Source: Geosiphon pyriformis
Lineage: Eukaryota > Glomeromycota > Glomeromycetes > Archaeosporales > Geosiphonaceae
Assembly (NCBI GenBank): GCA_016748015.1
Contig: JAAOMT010000134.1
Coordinates: forward strand, 311,341 to 375,340
DNA: 64,000 bases
Direction: 5' to 3'
Shown here: positions 1-9,805 of the stretch, one piece after another
Numbering within the stretch: the first letter of the stretch is position 1
Layout: each line of letters begins with the position of its first letter
The notes under the pieces: model-generated
What the model was told of the DNA's origin: nothing
The model's database searches: none
Seen by the model: only the letters and a program-made list of their open reading frames with translations
Program-made: the position numbers and the translations under genes

Positions 1-360
1 TTTTATTCTTATTTCTGATTTTCCATATGGTAGGAGTGTGATGGACTGCTCATTTTTAATTACTTCGCCTTTTTCCTCTATTGTTTCAGCAAAATTTGCT
101 TCAATTCCTTTTCCTGTCGATCCGAAACCAAAAGTTCCTCTCGTTGTTTGTGACAATTCCTCACGATTTTCCACTGGCACAAATTTCCCAATTTTTACCA
201 ATGGTAGGAAAATTGCTTGTGCAATCTTTTCCTTAGATTCAATGGTATAAGGCTTTTCTGAATTGTTCTGTAGCAAAACCATCAAATTTCCAGTGTATCC
301 GGAGTCAATTACTCCTCCTTGAACACTTATTCCTTTTTTTGCGAGGCTTGATCGCGACGC
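1..360 (-). CDS. Partial Ty3/gypsy pol: dUTPase domain with motifs intact
   Basis: The minus strand is open for all 120 codons, with no start or stop in the window. It shows trimeric dUTPase motifs in order: SRSSLA (motif 2), GVIDSGYTG (motif 3, with the catalytic Asp), EKIAQAIFLPL (motif 4) and RGTFGFGSTG (glycine-rich motif 5). dUTPase hydrolyses dUTP to dUMP and limits uracil incorporation into DNA. The same domain occurs in the Ret1, Ret3, Ret4 and Ret5 polyproteins, where motifs 3 and 5 are damaged; this copy is a distinct and less decayed relative. The reading frame ends abruptly at an adapter-like sequence at 361. It could derive from a functional retrotransposon or, less likely, another dUTPase gene; the similar flanking pol sequence favours the retrotransposon. 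Confidence 0.8.
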
Positions 361-379
361 CTGTCTCTTATACACATCT
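361..379. other. Tn5/Nextera mosaic-end sequence (probable library artefact)
   Basis: These 19 bases read CTGTCTCTTATACACATCT, an exact match to the Tn5 transposase mosaic end used in Nextera library adapters. The dUTPase frame stops exactly at its left edge and unrelated sequence begins at its right edge. It is most likely an untrimmed adapter or a chimeric-read join built into the assembly. Confidence 0.93.
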
Positions 380-747
380 GGGATATTTAATTTGAAAGTA
401 TGATTTAAAGTGGAGTTTGTTGGATAAAATTGGATCTATTGCTTGATAAGTTATGATTTTTATTACTTGATTGATCCTTTCCCAATATTAAAACTACTGT
501 ATATATACATGTTTGTAGTTCTACGAGAAAATACTTTCTTTTTGATATTTCAACCTGGTGCTTGCTGCTATCACCAATTGGTGTTGGCTGCTATTGTGAA
601 CTGGTGCTTGCCACTATCGCGAGATGGTGTTTGCTACTATGTTAATCATTACCTTTCTAAGATTATTACTGTGCTATATTATGATTGAATAGTTTGTATT
701 ATTTTTATGATTCTTTTTGCTAAATTCTTAAACTGTAACACCAGCAC
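380..747. other. Non-coding stretch upstream of LINE-a
   Basis: No convincing reading frame. It holds a TATA-like run near 495-505 and the 23-bp tandem repeat at 556-641. It may be the 5' region of LINE-a or an older LTR remnant; the sequence does not decide. Confidence 0.5.
556..641 (+). repeat. 23-bp imperfect tandem repeat, about 3.7 copies
   Basis: Units start at 556, 579, 602 and 625 and each opens with TGGTG followed by a variant of CTTGCTGCTATC. The first three units are 23 bases long and the fourth is partial. Differences between units are mainly transitions. Confidence 0.8.
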
Positions 748-1416
748 TGCTTTAGATGTCAAGAAATGGGCCATCTGGCTGTGGATTGCAAAATTTTCCC
801 ACCTTCTGCTCCCAAGATTCCCAAGGTTTTCAAGTCTCATTTTGTGGGTTCTGCTTCATATACCAAGACTGCTGCTTCTTCTGGTCTTTCTGAGTTTTCT
901 CCTTTAGTGGCTCTTTCGGCTGCTTCTACTGCTGATCCTGCTGTTAGTTCCAGATTGGACTCTTTGGAAAAGCAGATTTCAGATTTGGCTGCTCTGGTTA
1001 GGTCTATTGTTGAGCCTGTTGGTTCTTTGGTTGCTTTAGTGTCTTGTCTTCTTGATAATAATGCTGTTAAGACTGTTCAGGTCGAGAAAGATATCATTTT
1101 CATGAAGAGTGCTGCTAACAATTTCTCTAACCTCATGGTCAGAGTTTCCAAAGACATTGCTTGTCTTAGATCTGAGATTGACTTTGGTGATATGGATTAT
1201 GATAATATGCTGGCTGCTAAGTCTTCCTTTTTAAGTAAGGACACTATTGAGTGTGTTATTACTTTGTGGCAGATGTTTGGTGCTAAGACCAAGGGCAATA
1301 TTGAGTCTACTTGATTGTTTCTTAGTGAGTTTATTTTTGACTCTAGAAATCTGAATGGTATTATTGAGAGAATTTGTGGGTTGGAGTTATTCTTACCTAC
1401 TTCTGATTCAGCATAG
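748..1416 (+). pseudogene. LINE-a ORF1 remnant: CCHC knuckle plus coiled-coil
   Basis: The frame opens with the zinc knuckle CFRCQEMGHLAVDC (748-789; C-X2-C-X4-H-X4-C), continues through a Ser/Ala-rich linker and a heptad-like region rich in Leu, Ser and Lys, and meets TGA at 1312-1314. Reading on, the same frame continues for 33 codons to TAG at 1414-1416, so the TGA is probably a lost Trp or Arg codon. The match to LINE-b ORF1 on the other strand covers the knuckle, the FKSHFVGS segment and the coiled-coil. ORF1 proteins of this type bind element RNA and form multimers. The RRM-like N-terminal part present in LINE-b is absent, so this copy is 5'-truncated. Confidence 0.72.
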
Positions 1417-1553
1417 TGAGTTCTTGATTAGGCCAAGTGTCTAATCACGTGTAGAAAATGCATTATGTATGCCTATAATGTAATCTCTTCTGTGGTATCA
1501 TAGTTTTAGGTAGTATGTGGGTCTCACTCATTAAAATAAAAATAAAAAAAAAA
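1417..1553 (+). repeat. LINE 3' tail following LINE-a ORF1
   Basis: Elements such as CACGTGTAGAAAATGCAT and a terminal GGGTCTCACTCATTAAAAT before an A-rich run align with the tails of LINE-b and LINE-d on the opposite strand. The tail follows ORF1 with no ORF2 between. Confidence 0.6.
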
Positions 1554-1975
1554 TTTATACAAAAAAAAAGATTTATATTTATTATTAACTATAAATATTA
1601 AATAACAAATAAATAAATTTAAATAAATTAACCAAAATTTAACTGGTTTTATTAAATATTTGTTATTATAATATTAATAATTACAAGTATTATAGTACTT
1701 TTAAAAAGTATAATTAATAAATCTAATATTTTTAACATTATATATTAAAATATTTTTAAATAAAATCAAATATTAAAAACAAAATAAACTTAATTTATTA
1801 ATATAAATTTTATTGATTTTTTTAAAGTCTTAATTTTTTTTAACTTTAAAAAATTATCAAGTTTTTAAGCAAAATATTATTATTTATAATAAAATAATAT
1901 TAAACTTATTTTTAAAATTTAAAAAATTTTTAAACATATTAACAATTATTTTATTAAAAATTTTTATTTATTTAT
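1554..1975. other. AT-rich spacer between two LINE tails
   Basis: Almost pure A/T with runs of AAATTT and TTTAAA. No gene, LTR or tRNA is seen. It separates the 3' ends of LINE-a and LINE-b, so it may combine their A-rich tails and duplicated target DNA. Confidence 0.6.
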
Positions 1976-2130
1976 TAAAGTTTAACAAGTAAGGCCCAAA
2001 AGCTATCTAAAACAATACATCAAATTAAGTAATCTAAACTAGGTGCTAATCATGCACTTTTTACACATGACCAGTCACTTGAACCAGTCAAAAACACACT
2101 ATACTAATGCTACAAAAAAAAACTTACCCA
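1976..2130 (-). repeat. LINE 3' tail of LINE-b
   Basis: On the minus strand the segment carries GACTGGTTCAAGTGACTGG, CATGTGTAAAAAGTGCAT and a terminal CCTTACTTGTTAAAC before an A-rich end. It aligns closely with the tail of LINE-d (57776-57903) and with the tail that ends LINE-c, which marks one LINE family. Confidence 0.75.
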
Positions 2131-4250
2131 AAGATAACATCTTTTAAATAACAAAAAACAAAGTTGCACTACAAAAAACCAATCCAATTAGCCACTTGGC
2201 AGTTTTAAAGAGATTAGTTCTAATATCAACAGATTCATACTTGCAAAAGAACATCAAATTAGAAAACATCTTATCACTTATAATAGGTGGAAGCTCTGAA
2301 TCACCAGATATATTAATGTCTTTTATGTAGTATTCTTTCTTTAAAAAAACCACTTTTTTCTCCAACTTACCAACCATTTTACTAAAAAAACCCATATGTA
2401 CTAAAACCTCATTAATCTTAAGGCCAAGTTTACTACTCGAAACCAAATTTCTATTAATAAATTGTTCAAACACTTTGACCAAAGAATCAACAAACTCATC
2501 AATAGATTCTACTAGAGCAGAAAGCTTGGCCAAATCAGATTCCAGAGAGGTCAACTAAAATGACAATAAAGAATTGTCAACAGCCACAGAAAAAAGAGCA
2601 GAAGCAATCAACAAAGAAAACTCAAAAAGCTTGGAAAGAGAAGAGACTTTTGCATATAATACAGAATCCACAAAATGTGATTTAAACAACTTGAGAGTCT
2701 TGGGAGAGAGAAGTAGAAAAATCCCATAGTTTACAACCAGATGACCTATCTTTTGACATCTAAAACAATACTAATGACCAGGAGTTTTCTACCAAATATG
2801 GTATTTTCTCAATGTACTAGTTTTGATAATTGCAGAATCTAAATCAGCCTAAAACCCAAATGTAACCAGAGCAAACCAAGAATGATGACCAGAATCAGGA
2901 GTCCAAGGAATGAAACATGTCTGACCACCAACCTGAGAAATCATATTACTAATCTCAAAGGCAGTACAGCCAGAAGAAAGATTGACCAATTTGGCCTTAA
3001 ATTTATTATAAGACAGAATAGTCTTATTTTGATTCACCAAGGAGAAAATTCTAATATTATTCTTGTCCATCAAAACTGACCAATAATTCAGAGCAGACAC
3101 AGCAAAGTTTAACTTCTCAAAATAAACCACCACATATTACCAAATGCCAGCAGACTTCAATACAATATAAGCAATTACACCAAAAACACTAAGAACTGTC
3201 TTAATATTAATGGCAAACACATTTAAAGACACATTATGCAATACAACAGCAGCAGAAGGGGAGCCAGACTCAGAAACCACCAAAAACTTGGCAATTTTAA
3301 GAATGACAAGATGAATAGAGCTTGTAAGCTTGATCAAAAATACAGCATCCAAAGAGGTTTGAGAAGCAAACTCCACACAGAAAAGTTTCATATTGTTTTT
3401 TGTAATTGACTTTGCACCCAAAAAACCATGCACAGACTGAAAAACAGTCTTAACATAAGCCAATTTGATCTTAAAAGTAGCACCAAACACCAAAGTAAAG
3501 ATCATTCACCCAGCAAATCTTTGACAATTAATAATAGTCTCCTAAACACCATCAGAAGTAGCACCAGAAACTAAAAAAAAAATGATTCAGTTTTTATTTA
3601 ATTAGCCCAGTTTTCAAAAACAGATAATTCAACAAAAAAAGATTGTTTTGCTTCTAAAACTGGCAATAATCTACCAGAAAACACCATATTTGGCAATACA
3701 GCTAGTGATTAATCTTGACCTATCTCAGATGACATGCCAAATGATACAACAGAGATCTTATCTAAGATCTTATTGGGAACCACAAAGAGGTTTGGTGTAA
3801 TAATAGCAAAGACAAGTAACTGCTCTCATTTTCCTGAACTTTTGGTCTTTTTAACTATATTTTTTAAAGAGATAATACTAATAGCATCAGGTGTTAAAGC
3901 AAGAAAGGGGAAAACCAGCTTGTTTACAGGTCTATTATTAAAAACTTTTGAGCTCTTAATTGGAGTGGAGACAATACTGGGACTAACCCAAGTGTGTCTC
4001 TTTGAAGGAACTTTGACTGGCAAAAAACCAGCCAAAGATGAAGAAGTTGCTTTAGTAGCTATTAAAAACAGCTTTTCATGATTATTAAGTAAAGAAAAGA
4101 CTTCTAAAACATTCTGCCTAATTGCTTTTACAACAGAAAGAGCTCCTTTGGTTGAAATTTTATTAGATATCTCAGGAAAGATATTAGGTACAGCTTTTTT
4201 ACTCTTTGCTCTGGTTGTGGTTATAAAATTAAGAAGACAAAGAGTTTGTT
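2131..4250 (-). pseudogene. LINE-b ORF1 remnant: N-terminal region, RRM-like region, CCHC knuckle, coiled-coil
   Basis: Minus-strand blocks in order are an N-terminal region (4250-3700, with KVFNNRPVNKLVFP), an RRM-like region (3505-2849, with YVVVYFEKLNFAVSALNYWS), a knuckle at 2767-2726 reading CFRCQKIGHLVVNY, whose last Cys is now Tyr (TGC to TAT), and a coiled-coil (2554-2144). Several in-frame stops and shifts break it. The stop near 2142 looks like CAA changed to TAA, after which a short stretch leads straight into the LINE tail. Nothing of ORF2 (endonuclease or RT) lies between. The family role is RNA binding and ribonucleoprotein assembly. The 5' side ends about 120 bp before the solo LTR at 4375. 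Confidence 0.75.
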
Positions 4251-4374
4251 ATTACTTCTTAAAATTTTAAATTTAAAAATTTGGTGTAATAATAAAAATA
4301 TTTTTAATAATTAAAAAAGTAATTAATACAATTAAACAACTAATAAACTTAATTCTAAATTTTATAAAACCAAC
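4251..4374. other. AT-rich gap left of solo LTR
   Basis: A short A/T-rich stretch without coding potential. Its last five bases, CCAAC, are the left copy of the solo LTR target duplication. Confidence 0.6.
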
Positions 4375-5199
4375 TGTTACTCATAAAAGAAAAACAGATA
4401 TAAAAAATAATAAACCAATAAGGAAGTAGTAGTTAACATGTAAGCACATTGCTCAGCAATGTAAGCATTGCTCAAGAAATCATAGCACATTGTTCAGGAA
4501 TGTGAGCAATCTTATAGAACATAAATTTATGTATATATAGCAGTAGTATCAGAAGCTAAAAAAGAAAGAGACTAAAAGTTAAAAAGACTGAGAGTCAATA
4601 GGACTCTCAGAGTCAATTAGACTTGCAGGTTATAATGATTAAATACTCTTCCTTCAAAAGATAGAATACTATAACTTGAAGTAAAATCACTTCCATATTA
4701 ATGAAATTATTCATTATCCATAAATTCATGTTATTATCTATTATTTAACCTGCTGGCACAATGGCTCTTGATCACAGCTATTGACAGGATACTTATTTCT
4801 TATTTTATTTTATTTTCTTTATTTCTTTATTTTCTTTTATTTTCTTTATTTTATTTTCTTTTCTTTTGTTATTCACTAAATTGATTAAAAAGATTAAGCA
4901 CTGAATTATTAACGTCACGGATAGCCTGGTAAAAAACCCAGAAATAAGGGTAGAATTATATATATATTAATGGATAACTTACCAGAAAAGCACAACTGCC
5001 AGAATAAACTGACCACCAAGCTGAAGACAAAAATTGGGAAAACAACTTGAGAAAGCAACCAAAACCAACTATATTGAATCTCTGTTCATTATACAAAGAA
5101 CTCAACCAAAACCTTTAGATATCAACAACAATAAATCAATTAAGCACCAAGTTATGAGTTTGTTATTTGCTTTGAGATCCCAAAAAATCATCTGTAATA
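4375..5199 (+). mobile_element. Solo LTR, family A, with 5-bp target duplication
   Basis: It starts TGTTACTCATA and ends CTGTAATA, where family members end GTAACA, so the final CA is now TA. The flanking pentamers 4370-4374 and 5200-5204 are both CCAAC. Inside, in order: a palindrome array built on CATTGCTCAGCAATG (4444-4510), a TATA box GTATATATAG (4531-4540), the hairpin CAATGGC...GCTATTG (4759-4783) with TGATCA in its loop, a long T/C tract, and the U5 octamer AGCACCAA. No internal gag-pol remains, so it arose by LTR-LTR recombination. Confidence 0.9.
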
Positions 5200-5204
5200 C
5201 CAAC

Positions 5205-5493
5205 CAATTTTTTAATTAAGTTTTTAAGAAAATCAACTTAAAATTAATAATAATTTTAAAAATAACAAAATTATATAACATAAAAAAACAGTAGTTTTAA
5301 TATATAAATTAAATTAATAAATTAATTTATAATAGTTTTAATTAATATAAAAAACTAAACTTGAATCTTTCTTTTGTCAATTTTCTAACCACAATAAAAG
5401 TGAAAATTTATTGAAAAATTTATTTTTTATTTTTTATTTTATTTCTCTTTAGTTATTTTTTCCAACTCATCTCTTTTTATTGTAATAAAACTA
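5205..5493. other. AT-rich intergenic stretch
   Basis: A/T-rich sequence with a T-rich run at about 5405-5460. No gene is seen. It may be the 5' untranslated part of LINE-c, whose ORF1 starts at 5494. Confidence 0.5.
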
Positions 5494-6641
5494 ATGGGCT
5501 CTTCTGCTAATAGTTCTGGTTTGAATTCAACTGGTTTAAAAACTTGCTCAAATATTAAGTAAAAGCATGTGAAGAATATATACTTTTATAGTATGTTTTA
5601 TAAAAAGCCAAAAAAGCTTAATATAAGTATCAATATAATTAACTCATTTGTTAATCTTTTAAGTCTTAAAGATATAAGTGTCTTTGATGATAAATCTATA
5701 GTGTCTTGGAAAAATAAAGTTAGTAGTAAAACCAGTAATATTAGCAGTTTATCAGATATGAAAAATATAAAGAACATGGTTGCCAAAGAAACTAGCTATA
5801 TAAATTTAGATACTTTAGTAATCAATAATAATATAGACAATACCATGCTATAAAAAATTTACACTTAAACATATATGTTGAATTAACTGCCAAAAACCTC
5901 TTTATTTGTAGATTTAAACAATAATAAAAACATCTTAATACTTTTGTTATCTAAGTTTAATAGCTTTAAGCAACTTTTATTGATCAGATTACATGTTTCA
6001 GAAAAATGAAATTTCAATTTGGCAAAGTCATTCACATTGAATATTAAGTTGTCTGCTGTGTTTAGTAAACTAATAATAATAAATTAATTACAGTAAAAAA
6101 TTTTTTTATTGTATTGATGGTTTTGGAGAAACATCTATTCCTTCAAAATTTCTAAGGATTATCAGATTATTTTTTATGTTAGAATTGAATTTGTATAAAA
6201 CAAAAAAATTGGCAATTTGTAAAAAAATTATAATGAATAATAATATAAAGAAAATAAATAGTTGTACAGATTAAAAAATAATTGTCAAAAAGATTTCAGT
6301 AGATCTTTTCAAATTAGCTATAGAATTAGTGTTTTCTAAATTTGGCAAAATTGTGTTAATTAAGATGCAATCTATTGGTTTTTGACAAAAAGCTCTAGTA
6401 AAATTTGAATTAGCTGAAATTGTCAATTTGGTTACAGCCAAGTGATTTGTTTTTATAAGAAAAAATTCTGTTTGTGTAACAAAGACTGTTAATAATAAAC
6501 AAACATAAGTTTTTAGAGATTAACATTAGGCTTTATTGTTTACTTTGTTAGTTGACATTACTGCTTATAATCTTTCTAATTTTTTGGTTTCATATAAAGA
6601 GTAAATTTGTTTTATTAGTCACAACTTAAGTTTATATATAT
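5494..6641 (+). pseudogene. LINE-c ORF1 remnant with RRM
   Basis: ATG at 5494 opens MGSSANSSGLNS, a Ser/Asn-rich N terminus. The frame meets TAA at 5560 and continues through a Ser-rich acidic region. Around 6120 it reads GFGETSIPSKFL. An RRM-like domain lies at about 6270-6450, with FSKFGKIV resembling an RNP motif. The end is riddled with stops where related ORF1 proteins have Trp or Gln, for example NKQT*VFRD*H, so decay was by transitions. The family protein binds RNA. The frame is cut at 6641 by the LTR of Ret1. The sequence resumes after 56438 in a much later part of a LINE (ORF2 RNase H), so ORF1 and the end of ORF2 may come from one deleted copy or from two copies. Confidence 0.75.
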
Positions 6642-7609
6642 TGTTACTTATAGAAAAGAGTACAAAAAAAATAGTAGAAAAAACAGATAAGAAAAATAGA
6701 CCAATAAAAAAATAGTATTAAATACAGAAGCACATTGCTGGTAAATTATGACACATTGTTCAGCAATATAAGCAATATCAATAAATTATGACATATTGCT
6801 TAGCAATATGAACAATATTAGTAGATTAGAGCATATTGTTCAACAATGTGAACATTGCTCAAGAAATTATAATACATTGTTCATAAATGTGTAAAATTTT
6901 GTAAAACATTAATTATGTATATATAGTAAAAGTATTAGAAGCAAAAAAGACAGAATTCACAATTAGAACACACAGTTAAAATCTTCAGTTAAGAAACACA
7001 GTTAAAAACAGTTCAAAATCCACATTACATATTAATAAATTATTAATTACTACTTGAATTTATGTTATTATTGCTTGATTAAAAAATATTAAATTATCTC
7101 CATTCTATCAATACTCTATATTAATAGAATTCAATACTTAATCATACTAAAACAATAGCTTTTAATTATGACTATTAACAGAATACTAATTTCTTCTTTT
7201 ATTTTATTTTTTGTTATTTTATTTTTTATTTTTTTATTTTTGTTTTACTAACTGATTAAAAAGATTAACATGTAGGATATTAACATTAGAATATAGCACT
7301 AGTAAAAGACCCAGAAATAAAGATAAACACTTGAAATTAAGGATAGCTTACCAGAAAATATTAACCACCAAGCTGAGAAAAAAATTAATAAAATATAAAT
7401 ATTTCAGAAAGTAATGAACAACAAAGTACACCAATTTGAGAGTTGAAAAAACACTAGAAACATCACCAAAGAATATTAATATTGAATCTTTGTCTATTAT
7501 ACAAAGAACTTAACCAAAATTTTCAAATATTACCAATACTATTTAGCTATTAAACACCAAGTTACAGGTTTGTTATTTGTTTTCAGACCCCAAATAATTA
7601 CCTGTAACA
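6642..7609 (+). repeat. 5' LTR of Ret1 (family A, long palindrome array)
   Basis: It starts TGTTACTTATAG and ends CCTGTAACA. The CATTGCTCAGCAATG-type array runs from about 6732 to 6890 with several decayed units, followed by TATATATAG near 6917-6926, a weakened hairpin around 7150-7180 and a T-rich tract at 7195-7250. Its partner is 55441-56438; the two differ at many sites. Confidence 0.85.
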
Positions 7610-7610
7610 T

Positions 7611-7660
7611 TTGGTGCTCTCTGTGAGGTATAATTTAACAAAAAACCAGTACCAACAACA
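7611..7660 (+). promoter_or_regulatory. Primer binding site of Ret1 with downstream complement
   Basis: Two bases after the LTR, TTGGTGCTCTCTGTGAGG begins. TGG followed by sequence complementary to a tRNA 3' end is the usual Ty3/gypsy arrangement; the tRNA is not identified. Downstream AGTACCAA is a one-transition variant of AGCACCAA, the complement of TTGGTGCT that is intact in Ret3, Ret4 and Ret6. Confidence 0.7.
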
Positions 7661-7673
7661 ATTATCTAAAAAA

Positions 7674-8575
7674 GTGATAGACCAAAAAGTATAGAAAAAA
7701 ACCATTTAAGATTCATAAAATCTTTATTTTAGCATTATAAAAATTATCTTAAATTAACAAATAACTATTGGCCAGCAGAATCAGTTTTCAATTTCTATGT
7801 TAACAAAAAAATCAAATCATACTTGGGAGCCAAAGAAGATTTAGAAACCACTCTCAACAACTTTAACAGTAAATTATTTCAAAGTACCACACTTTCTCCA
7901 AACTATCTGTTTGTATCAATAATCATAAAAATAAATAAAAAAAATTAGAAATTACATACAACAGAAATTTTTTATTATCATTGCAGACAAAAAAAACTAC
8001 AAATCCCAGCAAAAACACTAAAAAGAATACAACTACCTACTTGGAAGAAACCAAAAGTTGTTTTATTTATTCACTTATTATACTATTATACATTAGGAAG
8101 TACCATCAACATAATATTAGCAGACACATTTACATTAATTATAAAAACACCATCAGCAAGAATCACATTTCAAAGCCAACAAAAAAAAGCTGATTTATTG
8201 GAAACTTACAATAATTACTTTAAAGAATTTAAATTGTGATTATTAACACTATCAAAATTTTAATTACCACCATTTCAACCCAACTTCAAAACCACTAATT
8301 TTTGGAAAATAACTGACTCTAAAAAAGAAGAAAATAAGAATCAGAAATTTAATTATCAAAACCTAATCATAAAAACCTGGAAATTCAAACTCTAATTGTT
8401 TTAACTTAACAAAACCTGAACAATCCAAACCCAGCTTCTATTGTTTTCCAAAACTTACCTTCAATAATTGTGATCAATTCACCATTAGTTATCCTGATTG
8501 TTAAACAACAACAATAGCCACAACAACCACTTCAACCACAATTACTACAACAACTATTACCAATGGTATATATAC
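7674..8575 (+). pseudogene. Ret1 gag, N-terminal part
   Basis: The frame begins at a GTG (7674) in the position of the GTGGCAGAA conserved in the other family A copies; no in-frame AUG is seen. Decayed blocks match the Ret6 gag N terminus, such as the PAESVFNFYV-like segment near 7775. The end is Gln/Pro-rich and stops at 8575, where the Ret2 LTR is inserted. The frame resumes at 27134 with LITKLEKF, which fits the homologous Ret4 gag. Many stops and frameshifts make it non-functional. Gag forms the particle core. Confidence 0.72.
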
Positions 8576-9266
8576 TGTTATGAGTTAAAGTAACAAGCTA
8601 ACAGATAGCAAAAGAGAACAGAATTGTAGAGTAATAAAAGGAATCAAAGGGAATTTAACTTCAAAGAGTGAATTGAATAGGTATAAATTCAATGTGTGAG
8701 ATCAGTTTCATAAAATATTTCAGTCACTGTACTTTTCAAAAGATAACCGGGAAATCTGAAGGTAGAGAAATAGTTCATACTGTTAACAAATGATTATGTC
8801 TAATATAATTTTATGCCTTATGTTGGTGTACTTAGAATTCAATATTAGGTATCAGATGTACTTTTCAGTTACGTTTTATTCAATAATCTTCAAATGTTGC
8901 AATTACACGTTTTAAAAAAAGGGTAAGGAATAACCAACAAGTAATTTTTTATTCCAAGATGTTCAGATACTTAAAAATAGAAAAAGAAAAATTAGTAATA
9001 AGAAAATAATTGAGATAAAAGTTGTTATTTTATTAATTTTCTTTTTTTAATTCTTACATACTTTTTTATAGCTAGAAGATTTATTGCTTATATAGCTATT
9101 AAAAATGGTCAATGATCAGATCAATGATCAGGTTAATAATCAAGTCAACAGTTAGATTATTGATCAGGTCAATGATCACTTTCTAAAAATAGAGTGGCTA
9201 ATTTATATGACATCAATGGCTAATACATGTGATAATTAATAGAAAGTATAAGTTTCAACCATAACA
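8576..9266 (-). repeat. 3' LTR of Ret2 (family B)
   Basis: Termini are TGTTATG and CATAACA. Read on the minus strand it has an array built on TGATCATTGACC (plus coordinates 9106-9181), then AGCTATATAAGC as TATA box (9087-9096). The internal side at 9267 reads, on the minus strand, TTTGGAAAGGATGA, a good polypurine tract. Differences from the 26443-27133 copy are overwhelmingly transitions. Confidence 0.88.
9087..9181 (-). promoter_or_regulatory. U3 palindrome array and TATA box (family B)
   Basis: On the minus strand, units of TGATCATTGACC and close variants precede AGCTATATAAGC. The core TGATCA is a palindrome. A second copy is at 26945-27050. Confidence 0.62.
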
Positions 9267-9487
9267 TCATCCTTTCCAAAGAGATTAAGCTCCAGCAAAA
9301 TCAAGTTATTTATGGAGTAATCTATTTGAAGAGTTTTATTTAACTCAAAGCTAACTAGTTTGTTGAAGTTTTTTGTGGATAAGATATATAACACTTAAAG
9401 TGAAATGAGTTTTGTATTTAAGAAACCAAATCTTTGTATTAGAGTTTTGGCTTTTTTAGCAATAGTTAAAACTCTTGGGACATCTAA

Positions 9488-9805
9488 CTATATAATGTCC
9501 AAAATTTCTGCCTGTATTTCTAAAGTTGTTTTCTTTTTGAGTTTTATATTCTTTATGATTTTACCAAGGTGACCATAGAATTCTAATTGTCTTTCATATG
9601 ACAAGTTTTTGTCTATGGATAAGATTTTTTGGAGTGTTTTTCCAATTGTGTTAGAAGGTGGGAGTATAGCTGCTGTTATACTTTCCAACAGATATTTATC
9701 TATTTTACTACCAATTTTTTTTCTTCTGGTAGTAGTTTTCTTTGGTCTAATAACAGTATGTGTTTCACTATTATCAGTTATAGTGGTTTGTTTTCCAATG
9801 GTCAA
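9488..9805 (-). CDS. Ret2 pol C-terminal extension, function unknown
   Basis: An open 105-codon minus-strand segment downstream of integrase, Lys/Arg- and Thr-rich with TTRRKKIGSKIDKYLLES and a helical C-terminal part. It shows no chromodomain or other recognisable fold and no similarity by eye to the family A extension. It is probably the last part of the family B polyprotein, or a separate small ORF before the polypurine tract. Confidence 0.5.
   Translation of the reverse strand: MTIGKQTTITDNSETHTVIRPKKTTTRRKKIGSKIDKYLLESITAAILPPSNTIGKTLQKILSIDKNLSYERQLEFYGHLGKIIKNIKLKKKTTLEIQAEILDII

Noticed and set aside
443-688. Plus-strand frame of 81 codons over the 23-bp repeat
   Set aside because: A 23-bp repeat is not a multiple of three, so copies are read in different frames; composition is not protein-like.
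4800-4870. TTTTATTTTC tract as a replication origin or scaffold site
   Set aside because: It is part of every family A LTR and tied to element structure; nothing points to an origin.
8571-8575. Secure target duplication for Ret2
   Set aside because: Left ATAC and right ACAC differ by one base, and collapsing four bases does not restore the Ret1 gag frame, so it is left open.
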